NCBI GenBank assembly: GCA_016177805.1 | Contig: JACOUN010000028.1 | Span: forward strand, 1-61,760 | DNA length: 61,760 nucleotides | Origin: Rhodocyclales bacterium | GTDB taxonomy: Bacteria; Pseudomonadota; Gammaproteobacteria; Burkholderiales; Rhodocyclaceae | Direction: 5' to 3' | In this document: piece after piece, positions 10,352 through 20,575 of the stretch | Layout: each line of letters starts with the position of its first letter | Numbering within the stretch: position 1 is the first letter of the stretch | Notes under the pieces: model-generated | Told to the model about the DNA's origin: nothing | The model's database searches: none | What the model saw: only the letters and a program-made list of their open reading frames with translations | Program-made: the position numbers and the translations under genes

Positions 10352-11454
10352 CAGCGCGGCACCGAGCGCCGTTCGGGCGGCTGGTCGGATTGCGGGCGGG
10401 TCAGTATCTGTTCCAGCGCGAGCCACACCCGCGCCGGGTCGACGCGGGTGAAGCACAGCGGCTGTTCGCGCGCCAGATCGAAGCGCGCGCGCTCGTCCTC
10501 GCTGGCGCGGTGGGCGCAGGTACGCGCGAGGCACGGGGCGCACGCCAGGTCGGAGGCGAGATGGACCTGGTTGTGCCCCCAGGCGCCGGTCAGGCCGGGG
10601 TGGGTGGGGCCGAACAGCGACACGGTCGGCACGTCCAGTGCCGCCGCGAGATGGCCCAGGCCGGTGTCGACCGCGACGCAGGCGCGCGCGCCTGCGAGCT
10701 GGGCGGCGATGCCGGTCAGCGACAGCGTCGGCAGCACCGTGACGCCGGGGCGCCCTTGTGCGAGTCGTTCGGCGCGCTCACGCTCGGCTTCGTTGCCCCA
10801 CGGCAGGCGCACCTGCCAGCCGGCGGCGCTGACGCGCTCGATTAGTTGCTGCCAGTACCACTCCGGCCAGTGCTTGTTGTCCCAGGTGGTGCCGTGCAGA
10901 AACATCAAATACGGTGCCGGGTCGGGATCGGTGGGCGGGGCGGCGATGCGGGCGCGGTCCAGGCCGTAGGCGCCGGCGGATCCGGGACGGGCGTAGCCGA
11001 GCGCGTCGGCAAACAGCGCCCGCACCCGCTGCACCGCATGCTGGCCACCGGCGACGCTGTGGCTGCGGTGGTAGAACAGGCTTGCCAGCCCTTCGCGCGC
11101 CGAGCCCCGGTCGAGGCCATGCACCGTGGTGTGTGCATAGCGTGACAGCCAGGCGCTCTTGAACAGACCTTGCGCGTCGATCGCGAGGTCATGGGCGGGC
11201 GGGCTGGCGAGACTGCGCACGAAGGCGCGCCACTCGCCGCTGCGCCAGGCCTGCAGCGGATGCTGGCGCCAGCGCCGTACCGCGACCGGGATGACGCGGT
11301 CCACCGCCGGGTGCCAGGCCGGAATCTCGGCGAAGCGCTCTTCCACCACCCAGTCGAAGCGGATGCCGGGAATCGCGCGCGCCGCGTCGGTGAGCGCCGG
11401 CAGGGTGTGGATGACGTCGCCGAGCGAAGAGGTCTTGATCACCAGTACCCGCAT
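10351..11454 (-). CDS. waaC: Heptosyltransferase I WaaC
   Basis: A 367-residue GT9 protein starting MRVLVIKTSSLGDVIHTLPA, the typical heptosyltransferase I N-terminus. The donor-binding region VAVDTGLGHLAAALDVPTV and SLFGPTHP are present. It transfers the first L-glycero-D-manno-heptose to Kdo2-lipid A. The C-terminus carries a Cys-rich ACAPCLARTC stretch. It lies 8 bp after waaF. Confidence 0.93.
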   Translation of the reverse strand: MRVLVIKTSSLGDVIHTLPALTDAARAIPGIRFDWVVEERFAEIPAWHPAVDRVIPVAVRRWRQHPLQAWRSGEWRAFVRSLASPPAHDLAIDAQGLFKSAWLSRYAHTTVHGLDRGSAREGLASLFYHRSHSVAGGQHAVQRVRALFADALGYARPGSAGAYGLDRARIAAPPTDPDPAPYLMFLHGTTWDNKHWPEWYWQQLIERVSAAGWQVRLPWGNEAERERAERLAQGRPGVTVLPTLSLTGIAAQLAGARACVAVDTGLGHLAAALDVPTVSLFGPTHPGLTGAWGHNQVHLASDLACAPCLARTCAHRASEDERARFDLAREQPLCFTRVDPARVWLALEQILTRPQSDQPPERRSVPR

Positions 11455-11462
11455 CGTGTACC

Positions 11463-12497
11463 TCAGTCGGTGGGGCTGTGCGCCAGGCCGAGGCTGGCGA
11501 GCGCGTCGATGACGCTGGCGGGGGTGATGTCTGTCAGGCAGCGCGTGTGGCCGAGCGGGCAGACGCGCTTGAAGCACGGCGAACAGTCCAGGCGCAGGTA
11601 GCGCACCGCGACGCGGCGCGCCAGCGGCGGGGTGTGGTCCGGCGTCGATGAGCCGTACAGCGCCACCAGCGGCACGTCCAGCGCCGCCGCCACGTGCATC
11701 AGCCCGGAATCGTTGGTCACGGCGGCGGCACAGGCGGCGAGCAGGTCCACCGCGTCGCCCAGGCCGGTCCTGCCGCACAGGTTGAACACGCTGTCTTCGA
11801 GGTCGGCCGCGATCACGTCGCCGGCTTCGCGGTCCTTGTTCGAGCCCAGCACCCACACCTGGTAGCCGCGCTCGCGCAGAGTCTCGGCCAGTGCGGCGAA
11901 ATGCGGCAGCGGCCACTGCTTGGCCGGGCCATACTCGGCCCCCGGCATGAAGGCGATGGCGGGGCGGTCGGCGTGCAGGCCCAGTTCGGCGCGCACGCGT
12001 TGCTGGTTGTCCGGGTCGGCGACCAGATGCGGCAGCGGCAGCGGCTCGGGCAGCGGCTTGTTCACCGGGCGCCCCAGCGCGACGAAGCGCTGCACCGTCA
12101 TCGGCAGACGGCGCTTGTCCAGCATGCGCATGTCGTCGACCAGCAGGTAGCGCATCTCGCCGCGAAAGCCGGTGCGTTGCGGGATGCTGGCGAAGAACGG
12201 CGCCAGTGCCGACTTGAGCGAGCCGGGCAGCACGATGGCCTGGTCGTAGCCGACCGTGGCGAGCTGGCGTCCGAGCTTCCAGCGCACCCCCAGTTCGAGC
12301 TGGCCGTGACCGAGCGGCATCACGATGCCGCGATTGACCTCGGGCATGCGCGCGAGGATGGGCAGCGACCATTCCGGCGCCAGCACGTCGATCTCGCATT
12401 CGCCGCCGGCCTTGAGCGTCATGAACAGGCTTTGCGCCATGACCATGTCGCCAACCCACGACGGACCCACCACGAGAATGCGACGCGCCGTTTTCAT
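11463..12497 (-). CDS. waaF: Heptosyltransferase II WaaF
   Basis: A 344-residue GT9 enzyme. [19 protein letters not shown] is the heptosyltransferase II N-terminal signature, and [20 protein letters not shown] plus [12 protein letters not shown] form the donor site. It adds the second heptose of the inner core. ATG 12497 overlaps the hldD stop (ATGA). Confidence 0.94.
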   Translation of the reverse strand: MKTARRILVVGPSWVGDMVMAQSLFMTLKAGGECEIDVLAPEWSLPILARMPEVNRGIVMPLGHGQLELGVRWKLGRQLATVGYDQAIVLPGSLKSALAPFFASIPQRTGFRGEMRYLLVDDMRMLDKRRLPMTVQRFVALGRPVNKPLPEPLPLPHLVADPDNQQRVRAELGLHADRPAIAFMPGAEYGPAKQWPLPHFAALAETLRERGYQVWVLGSNKDREAGDVIAADLEDSVFNLCGRTGLGDAVDLLAACAAAVTNDSGLMHVAAALDVPLVALYGSSTPDHTPPLARRVAVRYLRLDCSPCFKRVCPLGHTRCLTDITPASVIDALASLGLAHSPTD

Positions 12498-13444
12498 CCC
12501 TTTTGTTTTGCCAGCCAGTCCAGGTAGCGCGGCACGCCGGTTTCGACCGGCATGAAGTCGGCGCTGTAGCCGGCGCGGCGCAATGCCCCCATGTCGGCCT
12601 CGGTATAGCTCTGATAGCGGCCCTTGAGGTGGTCGGGGAAGGGGATGTAGTCGATCTCGCCGCCCCGGTGCCAGGCGATCGCGGCGCGCGCCACGTCGTT
12701 GAAGCTTTGCGCCTTGCCGGTGCCGAGGTTGTAGATGCCGCTGACCTCGGGGTGGTCGAGCAGCCACAGGTTGACCGCCACGATGTCGTCCACGTGAATG
12801 AAATCGCGCCGCTGCTCGCCCGCCGCGTAGCCGTCGCTGCCCTCGAACAGGCGCAGGCGGTTGCTGTCGCCGAGCTGCTGGTGGAAGTGCTGCGCGACGC
12901 TGGCCATGCTGCCCTTGTGCTGTTCGCGCGGGCCATACACGTTGAAATAGCGCAGCCCGACCACCTGGCTGCCGAGGCTGGGCAACAGCGGGCGCAGGTG
13001 GCAGTCGAACAGGAACTTGGAATAGGCGTACATGTTGAGCGGGCGCTCGAACTCGCGCGCCTCGCGAAACACCGGCCCCATGCCATACACCGACGCCGAC
13101 GAGGCGTAGATCAGCGGCACGTGGCGGGCGGCGCACCAGGCGAGCAGCGCCTTGCTGTACTCGTAGTTCACCGCCATGACCAGGCGCCCGTCCCATTCGG
13201 TGGTGCTGGAGCACGCGCCTTCATGGAACACCGCCTCGACCGGGCCGAAGTCCGCGCCGCCTTGCAGCAGGCGCAGGAAGTCGTCCTTGTCGGCGTAGTC
13301 GCGGATGTCGGCGTCGGCGAGGTTCAGGCACTTGCGCCCGTCGCTCAGGTCGTCCACCACCAGGATGTCGCTGATGCCGCGCGCGTTGAGCCCGTGCACG
13401 ATGTTGCTGCCGATGAAGCCGGCGCCGCCGGTGACGATGATCAT
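12494..13444 (-). CDS. hldD: ADP-L-glycero-D-manno-heptose 6-epimerase
   Basis: A 316-residue short-chain dehydrogenase-type epimerase. The NAD(P) motif [12 protein letters not shown] is at residues 5-16, and the catalytic S and YxxxK are in YASSASVYG and YAYSKFLFD. It makes the activated heptose donor used by WaaC and WaaF. It lies 17 bp downstream of hldA, with a GGAGAA ribosome binding site. Confidence 0.94.
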   Translation of the reverse strand: MIIVTGGAGFIGSNIVHGLNARGISDILVVDDLSDGRKCLNLADADIRDYADKDDFLRLLQGGADFGPVEAVFHEGACSSTTEWDGRLVMAVNYEYSKALLAWCAARHVPLIYASSASVYGMGPVFREAREFERPLNMYAYSKFLFDCHLRPLLPSLGSQVVGLRYFNVYGPREQHKGSMASVAQHFHQQLGDSNRLRLFEGSDGYAAGEQRRDFIHVDDIVAVNLWLLDHPEVSGIYNLGTGKAQSFNDVARAAIAWHRGGEIDYIPFPDHLKGRYQSYTEADMGALRRAGYSADFMPVETGVPRYLDWLAKQKG

Positions 13445-13461
13445 GTGTTCTCCTTGTAGCG

Positions 13462-14409
13462 CTAGCCGGCCTGCATGGCCCGCGTGAGTTCGTCCAGCGT
13501 CACGGTGGCGGTGCCGACCTTGCCGACCACGATGCCGGCGGCGAGGTTGGCCCAGGCGGTCGCGTCGGCCAACGTCAGCCCGCACGCGAGTCCGGCCCCC
13601 AGCACCGCGACCACGGTGTCGCCCGCGCCGGTCACGTCGAACACGTCGCGCGCGCGCGCCGGCAGGTTGAGCGGCGGCAGGCCGCGCGCGAACAGACTCA
13701 TGCCGCGCTCGCTGCGGGTCACCAGCAGGGCTTGCAGGTCGAGTGCGTCGCGCAGCGCCTCGGCGCGCGCCACCACGGTCGCCTCGTCGGCGCAGTGGCC
13801 GACCACCGCCTCGAATTCGGTCATGTTGGGGGTGATCACGGTGGCGCCGCAGTAGCGGCCGAAATCCGTGCCCTTGGGGTCGACGACCACCGGCACGCGT
13901 TGTTCCCGCGCCACGCGGATCAGGCTGCCGACCTGCGCGAGGGTGCCCTTGCCGTAGTCGGACAGGATCAGCGCGCCGACACCGGGCAGCGCGGCGGCGA
14001 ACGCGTCTTCGATGCCGGCCGATTCGAGCACCGCGAAGTTCTCCTCGAAATCGAGGCGGATCAGTTGCTGGTGGCGGCTGATGATGCGCAGCTTGGTGAT
14101 GGTCGGGTGCTGCGGCGCTTCGAGCAGGTGGCAGGTGACACCGCCCGCCGCGAGCCGCTTGCGCAGCAGCAGGCCGGCTTCGTCGCGCCCGACCAGCCCC
14201 ACCAGCGCGGTGGCGGTACCGAGTTCGGCGGCGTTGAGCGCTACGTTGCCGGCTCCGCCGGCGCGGAATTCATCGCCTTCGACCTTGACGATGGGCACTG
14301 GCGCTTCGGGCGAGATGCGGGTGGTCGAGCCATGCCAGTAGCGGTCCAGCATCACGTCGCCGACGATGAGTACGCGACCGGTGGAGAAATCGGGGAGTGA
14401 AGTGTGCAT
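13462..14409 (-). CDS. hldA: D-glycero-beta-D-manno-heptose-7-phosphate kinase
   Basis: A 315-residue PfkB-family sugar kinase equal to the N-terminal domain of Hld[16 protein letters not shown] and [14 protein letters not shown] are substrate motifs; [18 protein letters not shown] is the catalytic PfkB signature. The C-terminal nucleotidyltransferase domain of bifunctional HldE is missing, so hldC must be elsewhere. It is the first gene of the LPS operon; GATAAT on the minus strand (14443-14438) is a possible -10 box. Confidence 0.93.
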   Translation of the reverse strand: MHTSLPDFSTGRVLIVGDVMLDRYWHGSTTRISPEAPVPIVKVEGDEFRAGGAGNVALNAAELGTATALVGLVGRDEAGLLLRKRLAAGGVTCHLLEAPQHPTITKLRIISRHQQLIRLDFEENFAVLESAGIEDAFAAALPGVGALILSDYGKGTLAQVGSLIRVAREQRVPVVVDPKGTDFGRYCGATVITPNMTEFEAVVGHCADEATVVARAEALRDALDLQALLVTRSERGMSLFARGLPPLNLPARARDVFDVTGAGDTVVAVLGAGLACGLTLADATAWANLAAGIVVGKVGTATVTLDELTRAMQAG

Positions 14410-14501
14410 TGCCGTCGTGCCGGAACCTGAACGCGCGATTATCCCATGAACCGCGACGGCGGGGTCTTTGGCGCGGCGCGCCTGCTTGGCTCCGGTCGTT
14501 T

Positions 14502-14562
14502 CGTAGAAGGAGCGGCTTCAGCCGCGAAAAAAGGCGTGTTCGCGGCTGAAGCCGCTCCTACG
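14502..14562. repeat. REP palindrome
   Basis: The unit GGAGCGGCTTCAGCCGCGAA and its near-complete inverse TTCGCGGCTGAAGCCGCTCC face each other across a short loop. It belongs to the same GTAGGAGCGGCTTCAGCCGCGA family seen at 18303-18406 and 60684-60742. It occupies most of the gap between hldA and the c-di-GMP gene. Confidence 0.85.
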
Positions 14563-14571
14563 GGAAGGCTG

Positions 14572-17526
14572 CTAGGTGCCGTCAACCGTCCGCGAGGGGG
14601 CGATCGGCTGCCATGTCTTGAGTGCCTCGGCGGGCGCGGGGCGACCGAACAGATAGCCCTGGTAGGCGAGGCAGCCGTTGGTCTCCAGGCAGAGGCGCTG
14701 CGCTTCGGTTTCGACCCCTTCAGCGATCACGGTCAGGCCGAGGCTTGCCGCCAGGGCGACGACCGCGCGCGCGATCGCGACGTCGTTGGGGTCGGTGAGC
14801 AGATCGCGGACAAAGGACTGGTCGATCTTGAGCTGGTCCAGCGGCAGGCGCTTGAGGTAGGACAGCGACGAGTAGCCGGTGCCGAAGTCGTCGAGCGAGA
14901 AGCCCACGCCCCAGGCCTTGAGGTCGGTCATCTTGGTGATGATGTCCTCGACGTTGTCGAGCAGCAGGCTTTCGGTCAGTTCCAGTTTGAGTTTGTTCGG
15001 GTCGGCGCCGGTATCGACCAGGATGGACAGCACCTGGGCGACGAAATCGGCTTGCCGGTATTGCATGGCGCTGACGTTTACCGCCAGCGTCAGGTGCTGC
15101 ATGTCCGGGTCCCGCGCCCATGCGGCGAGTTGGCGACAGGCCGTCTCCAGTACCCAGCGTCCGATGCGCAGGATTAGTCCGCAGTCCTCCGCGAGCGGGA
15201 TGAATTCCGCTGGCGACACGTTGCCGCGTTGCGGATGCTGCCAGCGCAGCAGCGCCTCGGCGCCAGTCAGGTGCCCGGCGCGGTCGACCTGAGGCTGGTA
15301 ATGCAGCGCGAACTGCGTGCCGTGATCGTCCAGCGCCGCGCGCAGGTCCGCTTCCAGCGCCGCGCGGGCGCTGACCACCGACTGCATTTCGGGGCTGAAC
15401 AAACGCAGGGTGTTGCGCCCGGCGGCCTTGGCCTGGTACATCGCCAGATCGGCCTGCATCAGCGCTTCTTCCACGCTGCGGTGGTGATCGGAGAACAGCG
15501 CGATGCCGATGCTGGGACTGTTGTGGTGTACGTGCCCGGCGAGGGTGTAGGGCTGGTTGAGCGCGGCGAGGATCTTGTTGCCGAGGGTTTGGGCCTGGGC
15601 GGTTGCTTCGGTGGTGAGCGCACTGAGGTCTTCCAGCAGCACGACGAACTCGTCGCCGCCCAGGCGTGCGACGGTGTCGGTGGTGCGCACGCAATCGAGG
15701 AGTCGGGCTGCCACGGACTGTAGCAGCAGGTCGCCCTTGTCGTGCCGCAGCGAGTCGTTGAGCAGCTTGAAGTTGTCCAGGTCGATGAACAGCAATGCGC
15801 CGGTGTGTTCGGTCCGGGCGCTGGATGACAGCGCCTGGCGCAAGCGGTCTATCAGCAGGCGGCGGTTGGGCAGGTTGGTGAGTGGATCGTAGAAGGCCAG
15901 ATGCTGGATCTCGCTTTCGGCGGCCTTGCGCTGCGAGATGTCGGTCAGGGTCGATACGTAGTGGGTCAGGTTGCCCTCGTGGTCGTGCACCGCGGTAATG
16001 GTCAGCCATTCCGGGAATATCTCGCCGTTCTTGCGCCGGTTCCAGATCTCGCCCTGCCACGAGCCGCTGCGGTCGATGCCGTCCTGCATCCGGGCATAGA
16101 AATCCGCGTCGTGCCGCCCCGACTTGAGCAGGCGTGGACTCTTGCCCACCGCTTCGTCCGGGGTGTAGCCGGTGATGGTGGTGAACGCCAGATTGACCCG
16201 CAGGATGGTGCCGTGGGCGTCGGTGATGAACATCCCTTCCTGGGCTTCGAAGGCGGTCGCGGCAATGCGCAGGTCGGCCTCGGAGCGCTTGCGTTCGGTA
16301 ATGTCCGAGAACACGCCGATGTAGTTGAGCACCTGTCCGGCCTCGTCGCGCAAGGTCGAGATCGACAGCCATTCGAGAAAAACGCGCCCGTCGCGGGCGC
16401 GGTTCCAGATCTCGCCCGACCATGAGCCGTTCACCTCGATCGCGTGCCACATCGCACGATAGAACTCGTCGTCGTGGCGCCGGGACTTGAGCAGGTTGGG
16501 GTTCCTGCCGATGACCTCGGTGCGGGGGTAACCACTGATGCGCGTGAACGCGGGGTTGATCGACACGATGCGGCGTTGCGCGTCGGTCACCACCACGCCT
16601 TCGGACATCGCGGCGAAGGCGCTGCCGGCCAGCCTGAGTTCGTCCAGCGACGCGTTGAGCGCCTTGCGCGAATGCTGCAAGTCGCTCATCAACGATCGGA
16701 ACACGTTGCCCAGTAGCGCCAGCTCACGCGGTTGCCGCGCCGGCAGGTCGATGCTGTGGTCGGGGTTGCCGCGCAGGCGCTGGATGGCATCGTGCAGTGC
16801 GTGCAGGGGGCGCATGATGGAGCGCAGCAAGGCCCACGCCAGCGCGCCGAACAGCAGCAACCAGATCACGCCTTTGATCAGTCTGGTCTGTGCGTTGCGG
16901 GCGATGGCCGCTTCCAGTTCGTCCATGTAGACGCCCGAGCCCACGATCCAGCCCCAGGGTTCGAAATGCTTGACGTAGGCCAGCTTGGGATGGCGCCCGA
17001 CGGTAACGCCGCCCGAGCCGAGCGGCTTGGGCCACTCATAGGTGACGTAGCCGTTGCCGCTCACCGAATGCGCCACCTCGCGCATCGCAACGAAGATGTT
17101 GTCGTTGTCGAGCGCCCGGTAGGGGCCGCGTGAACCGGCACGGCTGGAGGTCGCGCGCAGGTAGGCCGGCTGGTCGAGCGGGTACCCTTCCAGGTCGGGC
17201 TGGATCGGGTGCATGATGCCGCTCGGTACGGGCTCAGCGTGATCGATGATGAAGAAATACTCGCGCGTGCCGTAGCGCAGCGGGCGAATTGCCGCGATGG
17301 CCTGCCGGCGCGCTTCGGCGTCACCGAGGCGGCCCGCGCGCGCCTCGTTCTCGTAGTGTTGCAGGATGGAATGCGCGGTCTCGACCAGTTGTTCCAGTTG
17401 CTGCTCCTTGTGGGTGCGCAACTGTTCGCTGGTGTGCTTGAGGTCCACCAGGTCTTCCACGAACACCGCGATCAGCACGGCGCAGACGAGCAGCCATAAA
17501 CGGGTCGAGACGGAAATGGATTTCAT
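14572..17526 (-). CDS. Cache-HAMP-PAS-PAS-GGDEF-EAL signalling protein
   Basis: A 984-residue membrane sensor. A transmembrane helix (about 8-27), a periplasmic single Cache domain (about 35-210, with YFFIIDHAEPVPSGIMHPI and EPWGWIVGSGVYMD) and a second transmembrane helix (about 220-240) precede HAMP. Two PAS/PAC units follow, each with an NPxLLKSxRHDxxFYxxM block. The GGDEF domain has LGGDEFVVLLEDL, and the EAL domain has EALLRWQHP and DDFGTGYSSLSYLKRLP. Both catalytic motifs are intact, so it could make or degrade c-di-GMP; the EAL side often dominates in such hybrids. ATG 17526 is chosen because the hydrophobic N-terminus starts there. Monocistronic. Confidence 0.9.
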   Translation of the reverse strand: MKSISVSTRLWLLVCAVLIAVFVEDLVDLKHTSEQLRTHKEQQLEQLVETAHSILQHYENEARAGRLGDAEARRQAIAAIRPLRYGTREYFFIIDHAEPVPSGIMHPIQPDLEGYPLDQPAYLRATSSRAGSRGPYRALDNDNIFVAMREVAHSVSGNGYVTYEWPKPLGSGGVTVGRHPKLAYVKHFEPWGWIVGSGVYMDELEAAIARNAQTRLIKGVIWLLLFGALAWALLRSIMRPLHALHDAIQRLRGNPDHSIDLPARQPRELALLGNVFRSLMSDLQHSRKALNASLDELRLAGSAFAAMSEGVVVTDAQRRIVSINPAFTRISGYPRTEVIGRNPNLLKSRRHDDEFYRAMWHAIEVNGSWSGEIWNRARDGRVFLEWLSISTLRDEAGQVLNYIGVFSDITERKRSEADLRIAATAFEAQEGMFITDAHGTILRVNLAFTTITGYTPDEAVGKSPRLLKSGRHDADFYARMQDGIDRSGSWQGEIWNRRKNGEIFPEWLTITAVHDHEGNLTHYVSTLTDISQRKAAESEIQHLAFYDPLTNLPNRRLLIDRLRQALSSSARTEHTGALLFIDLDNFKLLNDSLRHDKGDLLLQSVAARLLDCVRTTDTVARLGGDEFVVLLEDLSALTTEATAQAQTLGNKILAALNQPYTLAGHVHHNSPSIGIALFSDHHRSVEEALMQADLAMYQAKAAGRNTLRLFSPEMQSVVSARAALEADLRAALDDHGTQFALHYQPQVDRAGHLTGAEALLRWQHPQRGNVSPAEFIPLAEDCGLILRIGRWVLETACRQLAAWARDPDMQHLTLAVNVSAMQYRQADFVAQVLSILVDTGADPNKLKLELTESLLLDNVEDIITKMTDLKAWGVGFSLDDFGTGYSSLSYLKRLPLDQLKIDQSFVRDLLTDPNDVAIARAVVALAASLGLTVIAEGVETEAQRLCLETNGCLAYQGYLFGRPAPAEALKTWQPIAPSRTVDGT

Positions 17527-17680
17527 GCTTGCATGCGTGGCCCGGGATGAGTCGGGAGCGTGTCGAGTGGAACGGGTGCTGCCGTGGCACGGCACCGACG
17601 TCGCGCAGTGAACGTTAGCAGCACTGACCGTGGGCCGCGCGACTATCTTCGTTTGCGTGGCGCGGTCGGCGGGTTCGGAT

Positions 17681-18241
17681 TCACACGCCCGCGCGATTGA
17701 ACCAGCGCAGCACCGCGCCCCACGGGGCGACATCGATGCGCGTCACCTGGCCGCACTCGAAACCCAGCGCGAGCCAGCGTTCCGGGGCGATGCCCAGCAG
17801 ATGGCCGGCGATCACGCGCAACGGGCCGCCATGGGCGACCACCACCAGTGCGTCCGGGGAGTCGGTGACGAGTACCTCGTCGAGCCAGCCGCGCACCCGA
17901 GCGGCCATGTCGCGCGCGGATTCGCCACCGGGCGCGCGAAACCCGAGCGGGTCGTCGGCCCACGCATCGATGGCCGTTCCGATGCGCTGGTAGGGCACCA
18001 TCTCCCACTCGCCGAAGCTCATTTCCTTGAGCCTGTCGTCCAGCGTCGCGCTACCCAGTTCGGCCGCCAGCAGCCGCGCCCGCGCGAGCGGGCTGGTGTG
18101 CAGGCGGTACGACTGCGGCAGCAGCGGACGCAGCCGCGCCGCCACCGCACTGGCGGACTCGGCCAATCCGATGTCCGACTGGCCGTAGCACACCCCGGCC
18201 GCGATGTCCGGGCGGGGGTGGCGGATCAGGTGTAGTTCCAT
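17681..18241 (-). CDS. cobC: Alpha-ribazole phosphatase (histidine phosphatase family)
   Basis: A 186-residue histidine phosphatase. The N-terminal LIRHPRPD holds the catalytic His in an RHP motif, EMSFGEWE holds the acidic residue, and VVAHGGPLR the second His. CobC removes the 5'-phosphate from alpha-ribazole or cobalamin phosphate. The sequence alone cannot separate it from other branch members, but cobS and cobT lie next to it on the same strand. A 303-bp repeat-rich gap separates it from cobS. Confidence 0.85.
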   Translation of the reverse strand: MELHLIRHPRPDIAAGVCYGQSDIGLAESASAVAARLRPLLPQSYRLHTSPLARARLLAAELGSATLDDRLKEMSFGEWEMVPYQRIGTAIDAWADDPLGFRAPGGESARDMAARVRGWLDEVLVTDSPDALVVVAHGGPLRVIAGHLLGIAPERWLALGFECGQVTRIDVAPWGAVLRWFNRAGV

Positions 18242-18302
18242 GCCAAGTGTCCTGAGAGCTTGTTAAAAAATGCCACTCCTGCCGCGAACGCGCCCGTGTG
18301 CC

Positions 18303-18406
18303 CCGCAGGAACGGCTTCAGTCGCGACAACAGTGTCATTCGGGGCTGAAGCCCCTCCTACGAAACGGCCGTGCCATGCTTACCGTAGGAGCGGCTTCAGC
18401 CGCGAC
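18303..18406. repeat. REP cluster in the cobC-cobS gap
   Basis: Three REP half-units: GCAGGAACGGCTTCAGTCGCGA (degenerate), GGGGCTGAAGCCCCTCCTAC (inverted) and GTAGGAGCGGCTTCAGCCGCGA near 18383-18404. The first two form a hairpin. It is the same family as at 14502 and 60684. No coding signal is visible between 18242 and 18469. Confidence 0.8.
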
Positions 18407-18469
18407 CATCCATGCGGTTGGGGTAAAGCCATTCCACGATCGTCATGGCGCTAAATCCTTCACAGGCTC

Positions 18470-18550
18470 TGAGTTACAAGTGCGTTGCGCACGAATCCGG
18501 AAAGTTTGTTCACCCCTGGTTGCTTTGCTCAATGAACTTGCAACTCAGGA
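18470..18550. repeat. Imperfect inverted-repeat element at the cobS stop
   Basis: CTGAGTTACAAGTGCGTT on the left and, inverted, CTGAGTTGCAAGTTCATT on the right match at 14 of 18 positions across about 75 bp. The right arm contains the cobS stop codon. It may be a small mobile repeat or a 3'-end hairpin. No second copy is in the window. Confidence 0.45.
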
Positions 18551-19303
18551 CACTAGTATTCCCAGATAGCAGACCAGCTCGCTGCCTTGTTGCACTGCGC
18601 CGAGGCAGTCGCCGGTATAGCCGCCGATGCGACGTACGAAGTAGCGGGCGGCCCACAGCGTGACGAGTGCGGCAAGTACGGTGACGCTCAGGGCGGTGCC
18701 GAACGGCAGCAGCAACAGCGGCGCGAGGCCGAACACCGCCGCGATGCCCAGTTCGCCGCGCCGCAGACGATGCGCGAGCGGCTTGGCGCGCGCGTCGGCG
18801 TCGTCGCGCACGTAGTTCAGGGTCCGGATCAGCGTGGTCGAGGCGAAGCGCGACAGCGGATGCGCCACGCACAACGCGCTGACCACCATTGCGTTGCCGT
18901 GCGCGGCCAGCTCGATCAGCGCCGCGGCCTTGGCCAGCAGTAGCAGCACCAACGCGACGGTGCCGTAGCTGCCGATGCGCGAGTCCTTCATGATGGCCAG
19001 CACCTGGGCGGGCTCCCAGCCTCCGCCGAGGCCGTCCCATGCGTCGGCCCAGCCGTCCTCGTGGAAGGCGCCGGTCAGGCGTATCGTCACGGCCATCGAC
19101 AGCAGCACCGCGAGGCTGGCCGGCAGCATCCGCGCGAACACCGCGTAGCTACCCGCCCCGGCCGCCGCCACCACCCAGCCCACCAGCGGAAAATAGCGCG
19201 CCGCGTGGTTGAGGCGTTCCGCCGAATACGGCACCCAGGCCGGCACCGGAATGCGGGTGAAGAACCCCAGCGCGGTGAAGAAGAGTTCCAGTTGGTGGCG
19301 CAT
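18545..19303 (-). CDS. cobS: Adenosylcobinamide-GDP ribazoletransferase
   Basis: A 252-residue polytopic membrane protein. The CobS signatures are [18 protein letters not shown] (an acidic metal-binding segment), [10 protein letters not shown] and [15 protein letters not shown]. It joins adenosylcobinamide-GDP to alpha-ribazole phosphate, the last step of nucleotide-loop assembly, in the inner membrane. ATG 19303 is used; a TTG directly upstream is also in frame. The last codons GTG TCC TGA overlap the arm of an inverted repeat. Confidence 0.94.
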   Translation of the reverse strand: MRHQLELFFTALGFFTRIPVPAWVPYSAERLNHAARYFPLVGWVVAAAGAGSYAVFARMLPASLAVLLSMAVTIRLTGAFHEDGWADAWDGLGGGWEPAQVLAIMKDSRIGSYGTVALVLLLLAKAAALIELAAHGNAMVVSALCVAHPLSRFASTTLIRTLNYVRDDADARAKPLAHRLRRGELGIAAVFGLAPLLLLPFGTALSVTVLAALVTLWAARYFVRRIGGYTGDCLGAVQQGSELVCYLGILVS

Positions 19304-19322
19304 CAAGCGGGTTTGTCGCGTT

Positions 19323-19465
19323 GCGCTCGTGAATGAATCGTAGCGAGCAGGGGCGAGTGCAAGGCGCGAGGGAATGAACGACGAGACATATCAAATGGAT
19401 AGGCGAGGAGTGAATGAGCGAGCAACGCAGCAATCGACCCGCGCAGTAGATTCATTCACGAGCGC
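19323..19465. mobile_element. 143-bp MITE-like element with 17-bp perfect ends
   Basis: GCGCTCGTGAATGAATC (19323-19339) and its exact inverse (19449-19465) bound a 143-bp non-coding segment between cobS and cobT. The right end covers the last cobT codons and its TGA. The interior has GCAAGGCGCGA, GCGAGGA and GAGCAACGC, blocks also found in the 163-bp element at 33222 and 43031, though with other spacing. No transposase is present. Confidence 0.65.
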
Positions 19466-20501
19466 TGACTCCGGCGGATTCAAAGCTTGCCATCTCGTTC
19501 ACGAACGCGACCGCCGCCTGCACCAGCGGGTAGGCGAGCGCGGCGCCGGTGCCTTCACCCAGGCGCAGGTCCAGTTCCATCAGCGGGGTGGCGCCGAGGT
19601 GGGCGAGCTGCACCGTGTGGCCGGGTTCTTCGGAGCGATGCGCGAACACGCAGTAGGCCAGGATGGCCGGGTTCATTGCGTGCGCGACCAGCAGCGCGCT
19701 GGTGACGATGAAGCCGTCGATCAGCAGCAGCATGCGCCGTTCGGCCGCGCCGAGCATGGCCCCGGCCATCATCGCGATCTCGTGGCCGCCGTATTCGGCC
19801 AGCGCCGCGAGCGGATCGCGATGCCGCCCGCCGCGTGCCACCGCCTGTTCGAGCAGACCGCGCTTGCGCGCGAGGCCGGCGTCATCCAGTCCGGTGCCGC
19901 GCCCGGTCACGCTCGCCAGGTCGGCATCGGTCAGGCAGTGGGTGAGCAGTGACGCGGCGGCGGTGTTGCCTATGCCCATTTCGCCGAAACCCAGCACGTT
20001 GCAGCCGTTGCCGGCCAGCCCATGCGCGAGTTCGCGGCCGCGCCGCATGCCCCGGTCGGCGTCGTCGGTGCTCATCGCGGCGGTTTCGAGGTAGTTGGCC
20101 GTGCCGTGCCCGATCTTGGCGTCGATCAGGCCGGGGCGGGGGCCGAAGTCGTGATTGACGCCGGCGTCGATCACCGACAGGTCGAGCCCCAGCAGGCGGC
20201 AGAACACGTTGATCGCGGCGCCACCGGCGAGAAAATTCTCCACCATCTGCCACGTGACTTCCTGTGGGAACGCCGATACCCCGGCGCGGGCGGCGCCATG
20301 GTCGCCAGCAAACACCATCAGGTGCGGCTGGCGCAGCGTCGGCGACAGCGTCTGCTGGATCAGGCCGATCTGCAGCGCCAACGCTTCGATGCGCCCGAGC
20401 GCGCCGGGCGGTTTGGTTTTCTGGTCGATGCGCTGTTGCAGCGCCGGCTGCAGGGCGCGGTCGGGCGGGGCGATCCTGTTCATCTTGCTCATCATCGTCA
20501 T
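19452..20501 (-). CDS. cobT: Nicotinate-nucleotide--dimethylbenzimidazole phosphoribosyltransferase
   Basis: A 349-residue CobT. Visible motifs are [13 protein letters not shown] near the N-terminus, [32 protein letters not shown], and the C-terminal [12 protein letters not shown] with the catalytic glutamate. It activates DMB, the product of BluB, to alpha-ribazole phosphate. ATG 20501 has a GGAG six bases upstream. The final residues and stop lie inside the terminal repeat of a 143-bp element, but the length is normal. Confidence 0.95.
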   Translation of the reverse strand: MTMMSKMNRIAPPDRALQPALQQRIDQKTKPPGALGRIEALALQIGLIQQTLSPTLRQPHLMVFAGDHGAARAGVSAFPQEVTWQMVENFLAGGAAINVFCRLLGLDLSVIDAGVNHDFGPRPGLIDAKIGHGTANYLETAAMSTDDADRGMRRGRELAHGLAGNGCNVLGFGEMGIGNTAAASLLTHCLTDADLASVTGRGTGLDDAGLARKRGLLEQAVARGGRHRDPLAALAEYGGHEIAMMAGAMLGAAERRMLLLIDGFIVTSALLVAHAMNPAILAYCVFAHRSEEPGHTVQLAHLGATPLMELDLRLGEGTGAALAYPLVQAAVAFVNEMASFESAGVSARE

Positions 20502-20575
20502 GGCACGCTCCGGTGGTTGGGCGGGCGGGATCTTAGCATGCGGGTGCGCCCCGCTCGCCGCCTTCAGATCCGCCG

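Noticed and set aside
13462..14409. Bifunctional HldE
   Set aside because: Only the kinase domain is present; the frame ends before any nucleotidyltransferase motif.
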